The notes under the pieces were generated by a model. The model did not search any database, was not told the origin of the DNA, and worked only from the letters and a program-made list of their open reading frames with translations. A stretch of DNA of 8,545 bases from NCBI GenBank assembly GCA_949739085.1, contig CATIYU010000216.1:1-8545 (forward strand). Reading direction: 5' to 3'. Both the position numbers and the translations under genes were made by a program. Positions within the stretch are counted from its first letter, which is position 1. Each line of letters starts with the position of its first letter. This DNA comes from an uncultured Eubacteriales bacterium. GTDB lineage: Bacteria > Bacillota_A > Clostridia > Oscillospirales > Oscillospiraceae. This document shows positions 6,901-8,545 of the stretch, piece after piece.

Positions 6901-8545
6901 ACGTCGGCGACGATGAAGTCGCTAAAGTACTCTTCATCCAGGTGGCTGCGGACGACGCCGAAATAGATGCCGTAGTCCGCGCACAGCTTGGCAAAGGTCT
7001 CGTGGCTGCTGCCGCCAATGCAGGACTCAATCCGGACGATGTCGGCGGTGTAGAGCTTGTTCGCCTCGTCAAGGACCTTGACGTTTTTCAGGCCGTAGAA
7101 GCCGTAGTCCTGGAAGCGGCCGTTCCAGATCTCGATGTTGTTGGGGACGATACCGATCTCGCCTCTGGCGTTGTCCAGAGCCTGGAGATACTTCACGTCG
7201 CCGCTGATCTTGGTGTTGTTGCTGTAGATCAGGGAGATACTGTCAAAGACATTGGTGAACTCGCGGAGCTCGATAACGATGACGTTGGCAACCCAGTAGT
7301 TGTAGTTGTCCTCCACGCCGTCGCGGTCACTGTTGGCCCGGGTGGCCACAGCGTACATGGCGTGGATGCCGTTCTTCACAGCGTCCAGCGTCAAGGTATT
7401 GCGGTAGCCAACCCACTGGCGGACGGTGCCCGTGGAATCAATGGCAAAGAACTGGGTATTGTCCAGAGCGCGGACATAGCCGTTCTCAGCCCCGGTGTGG
7501 TTGGGATAGTTGACGTCATCAATCACATAGAGGGGATTGGCGGCGCTGGTGTCGCGAATATCCAGCTGGATGTAGTCGGTTTGAGCCCGGCGGTTGGTGT
7601 CATTTTTCACCTTGGCGGCGGTATAGAGATTGATACCGTTCTCGCCCATGGTGTACTCAGCCACGTTGGTCCAGGTCTTCCGGGCGTCGTCATCCGTGGG
7701 GCCGCCAGGAGCGTTCCAACCATCAAAGAGGAACACGTTTTTCTCAAGAATTGTATCCAGCATGTGGGTAACAGGCTGGAGGTGGTTCTCGAAGCGGTCG
7801 TTCTTGATGGGATTCCAGCCCCGCTCGGTGTAGAAGGGGTTGTAATCGGTGTTGAGGGAATTGTAGTAGAAGCTGTTGAGCACCTGGTACTCGCGGATGC
7901 TGTTCTCGCCAGCCAGCACAGCCTCGGCGGTCAGAGCGCGGCCCGTGACCCAGCCCTGATTCAGGTGATTGGTGGTGTACATCTCGGTGAGCAGAGCGTA
8001 GGAGGTCTTGTTGCTGTAGGCGCGGACATAGCCGTAGTCGTCCAGATACAGGTCGTACTCCACGTTCTCATTCACATTGACCAGGACTTCGGGCAGCCGG
8101 GTCTCGTTGTCGATGTCAGACTGCTCCTTCACGTCGCCGCTGGTATCGGTGGCCTGGCGGTCCTTGTAGTTGACAGCCTTGAAGGTGGCCTTCGCGGTGT
8201 CAGCCTTGTGGATCTGGACAGTGCCGTCGATAACAGCATAAAGGACGATGTCGCCCACAGCGGGGGTATAGTCATTCAAATAGATGAAGCTGGCGCGCTC
8301 GCCGTCGATGCCGTTGTAGTAGTAGGTGGTCGTGCCATTCCGGGTAGCGGAATCAGCAACCTCATCCAGGACGTACTCGGTGAGCAGGACATACTCGGCC
8401 TTGTCATCGTTGTTGTTGTCGATGATCTTCAGCCAGTTGCCGTTGTCAACCTCGGTGATGTCCTTCACCTTGTTGGTCTGGAGGAACTTCTCCACGAACT
8501 GGTTCCAGCTCAGGATGTCGCTCTGGTCCTCCAGAGAGGTGGTGC
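3969..8545 (-). CDS. Giant acidic S-layer-like surface protein, N-terminus off the window
   Basis: At least 1,524 residues are visible and the frame stays open to the right edge. A GTG at 8493-8495 is an internal Val: 16 more sense codons follow upstream, so the true start is outside. Residues below count from that Val. Residues 1-640 are beta-rich and full of Asn, Asp, Tyr and Trp, with phrases such as AEYVLLTE, GDIVLYA and GYVRA that resemble clostridial S-layer-type surface proteins. Residues 644-735 look like an Ig-like beta module, 738-766 are a Pro/Asp hinge, and about 880-1493 are three diverged helical repeats. No LPxTG, membrane anchor or SLH domain is visible; any signal peptide or SLH domains would be in the missing part. 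It probably acts outside the cell as a structural or adhesive protein; this is inferred from composition. It has no leftward partner and ends at the shared terminator. Confidence 0.9.
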   Translation of the reverse strand, partial: TTSLEDQSDILSWNQFVEKFLQTNKVKDITEVDNGNWLKIIDNNNDDKAEYVLLTEYVLDEVADSATRNGTTTYYYNGIDGERASFIYLNDYTPAVGDIVLYAVIDGTVQIHKADTAKATFKAVNYKDRQATDTSGDVKEQSDIDNETRLPEVLVNVNENVEYDLYLDDYGYVRAYSNKTSYALLTEMYTTNHLNQGWVTGRALTAEAVLAGENSIREYQVLNSFYYNSLNTDYNPFYTERGWNPIKNDRFENHLQPVTHMLDTILEKNVFLFDGWNAPGGPTDDDARKTWTNVAEYTMGENGINLYTAAKVKNDTNRRAQTDYIQLDIRDTSAANPLYVIDDVNYPNHTGAENGYVRALDNTQFFAIDSTGTVRQWVGYRNTLTLDAVKNGIHAMYAVATRANSDRDGVEDNYNYWVANVIVIELREFTNVFDSISLIYSNNTKISGDVKYLQALDNARGEIGIVPNNIEIWNGRFQDYGFYGLKNVKVLDEANKLYTADIVRIESCIGGSSHETFAKLCADYGIYFGVVRSHLDEEYFSDFIVADVLDVNGKAVGESKTLSLASFGGAYFISQGSNSYYNEASWMTLGGHGSNRVEEGDLILWVKAQGDTSNRVGFIVDVSDYYRNANHGWYNAGFLSVLEAAIRGEQTDGSVNPPAGTVAVTFQYGESSFKDEENLPLPAARNVTPGAAVTLTKDELRAGREIDYGTEKLYVIVDSVFANDTELTANENGDYVFTPGENTLVTITYALTDEKPDEPIVPGDPDDPTPPENPDDEDWDDDAITIPDGGTVEENPAARMARAARIVYRPGSQYKTFALVNEGYEPGVREWRGHQEKEEFRRATDADNIPQAVLDAQKEGQIIWVCTWIFGSESVLRPDFSAKKVDGESALAQVKADAKKALEKFCAWAEEHNGWHSFFDGTGAETAVDFDAVKLSDEVLASESGIAYSYQKGIEAIKAMIDGIQVGGKTADGKKDITTEEEAVAAVKAIFWYDENAASEKYSSLTWDTGNTFDVTTDGALVEKFGWSGSLKQFLMDETNIMAVKQSLINANPSMKEAILAATYKDASKSITDFPKTHRANQYKACAVVAAYEAVDSRSLEAKKELAKIELDKFIEHMVYVNHLNWDAASNQEMDAYGTLKEWYTGSDIGNHVGEFVALSVRPEEGIQIGDEVWNSPSPINGMNLAEGIEWLKNEINNAKTVSQVDNLFKANPSGSSEKWSSFTWVYTQTGRDNAMCSRFGYSGNFKAWVGEEIHFMLLKKATIEKYPELKEQILTAKATEPAAIKSAATDDSLDTRWISAGVSAIMLPVARLEAKAAVGGFLEWAGENVGYDGEYLNKDGLMNHSGASFAWEDQMHIDVPAEKGWYEKYADQSLFAGLLSLNGGIAYIEKMIDEAKDTREVRSIFWYKGENASPKWTCTGWDTNYGISGNEMLSNFGFTGNLKDWIMAEISVMAVKADLEANNKLKADGPVSIPTTEEFSQLNHANGTSNVEILWRIKIIQTMMGVEVGSKLPAPTTVELDEA
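4017..4607 (-). repeat. C-terminal repeat 3 of the giant protein
   Basis: Residues 1297-1493 (from the GTG-encoded Val). It opens with LEAKAAVGGFLEWA and carries the conserved core at 1386-1444 (4164-4340): IFWYKGENASPKW, GWDT, then FGFTGNLKDWIMAEISVMAV. It corresponds segment by segment to repeats 1 and 2. A short 15-residue tail ending LDEA follows. Confidence 0.75.
4608..5246 (-). repeat. C-terminal repeat 2 of the giant protein
   Basis: Residues 1084-1296. It opens with LEAKKELAKIELDKFIEH, like repeat 3's LEAKAAVGGFLEWA. The core at 1189-1247 (4755-4931) contains LFKANPSGSSEKWSSFTW and FGYSGNFKAWVGEEIHFM. It is the most diverged of the three: the IFWY of repeats 1 and 3 is replaced by LFKA. 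Confidence 0.75.
5247..5858 (-). repeat. C-terminal repeat 1 of the giant protein
   Basis: Residues about 880-1083. It opens with ADAKKALEKFCAWAEEHNGW. The core at 970-1032 (5400-5588) contains IFWYDENAASEKYSSLTW and FGWSGSLKQFLMDETNIMAV. The left boundary is approximate. A 15-residue insert rich in Gly, Lys and Thr (about 949-964) precedes the core. Confidence 0.75.
6198..6284 (-). other. Pro/Asp hinge in the giant protein
   Basis: Residues 738-766 are a linker of Pro, Asp and Glu (DEPIVPGDPDDPTPPENP, then an acidic DDEDWDDD). It separates the beta-rich part from the helical repeat part. Such segments are usually extended spacers in extracellular modular proteins. It marks a clear architectural break. 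Confidence 0.75.
6288..6566 (-). other. Ig-like beta module of the giant protein
   Basis: Residues 644-736 alternate hydrophobic and polar residues in strand-like runs (TVAVTFQYG, AAVTLTKDEL, KLYVIVDSVF, TLVTITYAL), with a GDYVFTPGEN turn near the end. It looks like one bacterial Ig-like or related beta-sandwich domain directly before the hinge. The family is not identified. Confidence 0.4.
7308..7334 (-). other. Calcium-loop-like motif NSDRDGVED
   Basis: Residues 388-396 fit the DxDxDGxxD calcium loop seen in dockerin and thrombospondin type 3 repeats, with Asn388 at position 1, Asp390, Asp392, Gly393 and Asp396. A bound calcium here would fit a surface protein. It is a single short motif. 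Confidence 0.45.
8394..8420 (-). other. Calcium-loop-like motif DNNNDDKAE
   Basis: Residues 26-34 place Asp26, Asn28, Asp30 and Glu34 at the ligand positions of a DxNxDxxxE loop. It is followed by YVLLTEYVL. Gly is missing at the usual position 6 (Asp31 there), so the match is weaker than at 388-396. Confidence 0.3.

Overview
This window looks like chromosomal DNA from a low-to-mid-GC Gram-positive anaerobe of the Clostridia. A gut Oscillospiraceae-type organism (the Flavonifractor, Lawsonibacter, Oscillibacter or Intestinimonas range) is the best guess. The reasons are strong AGGAG-type ribosome sites, GC-rich coding sequence with AT-rich gaps, and the kinds of protein present. The placement is an inference from composition and protein style, not from a marker gene.

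Layout. Positions 1-301 hold no convincing gene. They carry three GGTAGC motifs, an interrupted inverted repeat, and a strong hairpin terminator that closes the leftward operon. Positions 302-3168 are a tight three-gene leftward operon: an HSL-type alpha/beta-hydrolase (esterase), an HxxxDG acyltransferase of the alcohol-acetyltransferase/condensation-like fold, and a small membrane protein with an N-terminal four-cysteine zinc ribbon (DUF6320-like). The first two overlap by 8 bases and the last pair is 1 base apart. An extended -10 promoter and a good ribosome site precede the esterase. One enzyme can make ester bonds and one can break them, and a membrane protein travels with them, so the operon probably modifies an envelope or lipid-like ester. 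The substrate cannot be read from the sequence.

Positions 3169-3385 are the divergent intergenic region. It holds the operon promoter on one side. On the other side is the leader of a lone rightward gene, with a perfect 10-bp inverted repeat. That gene (3386-3898) encodes a 170-residue phage tail-fibre-like protein with a phage-structural N-terminus, an Ala/Gln/Ser heptad stalk and a small C-terminal beta head. No other phage gene is present.

A perfect 15-bp hairpin at 3907-3940 separates it from the convergent giant gene. The giant gene (3969 to beyond 8545) encodes at least 1,524 residues of an acidic, Asn/Asp/Tyr/Trp-rich, probably cell-surface (S-layer-like) protein whose N-terminus lies off the right edge. 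It has a long beta-rich part with two calcium-loop-like motifs, a Pro/Asp hinge, and a helical C-terminal part made of three diverged tandem repeats of about 200 residues. I do not recognise these repeats. They and the orphan tail-fibre-like gene are the most interesting content here.
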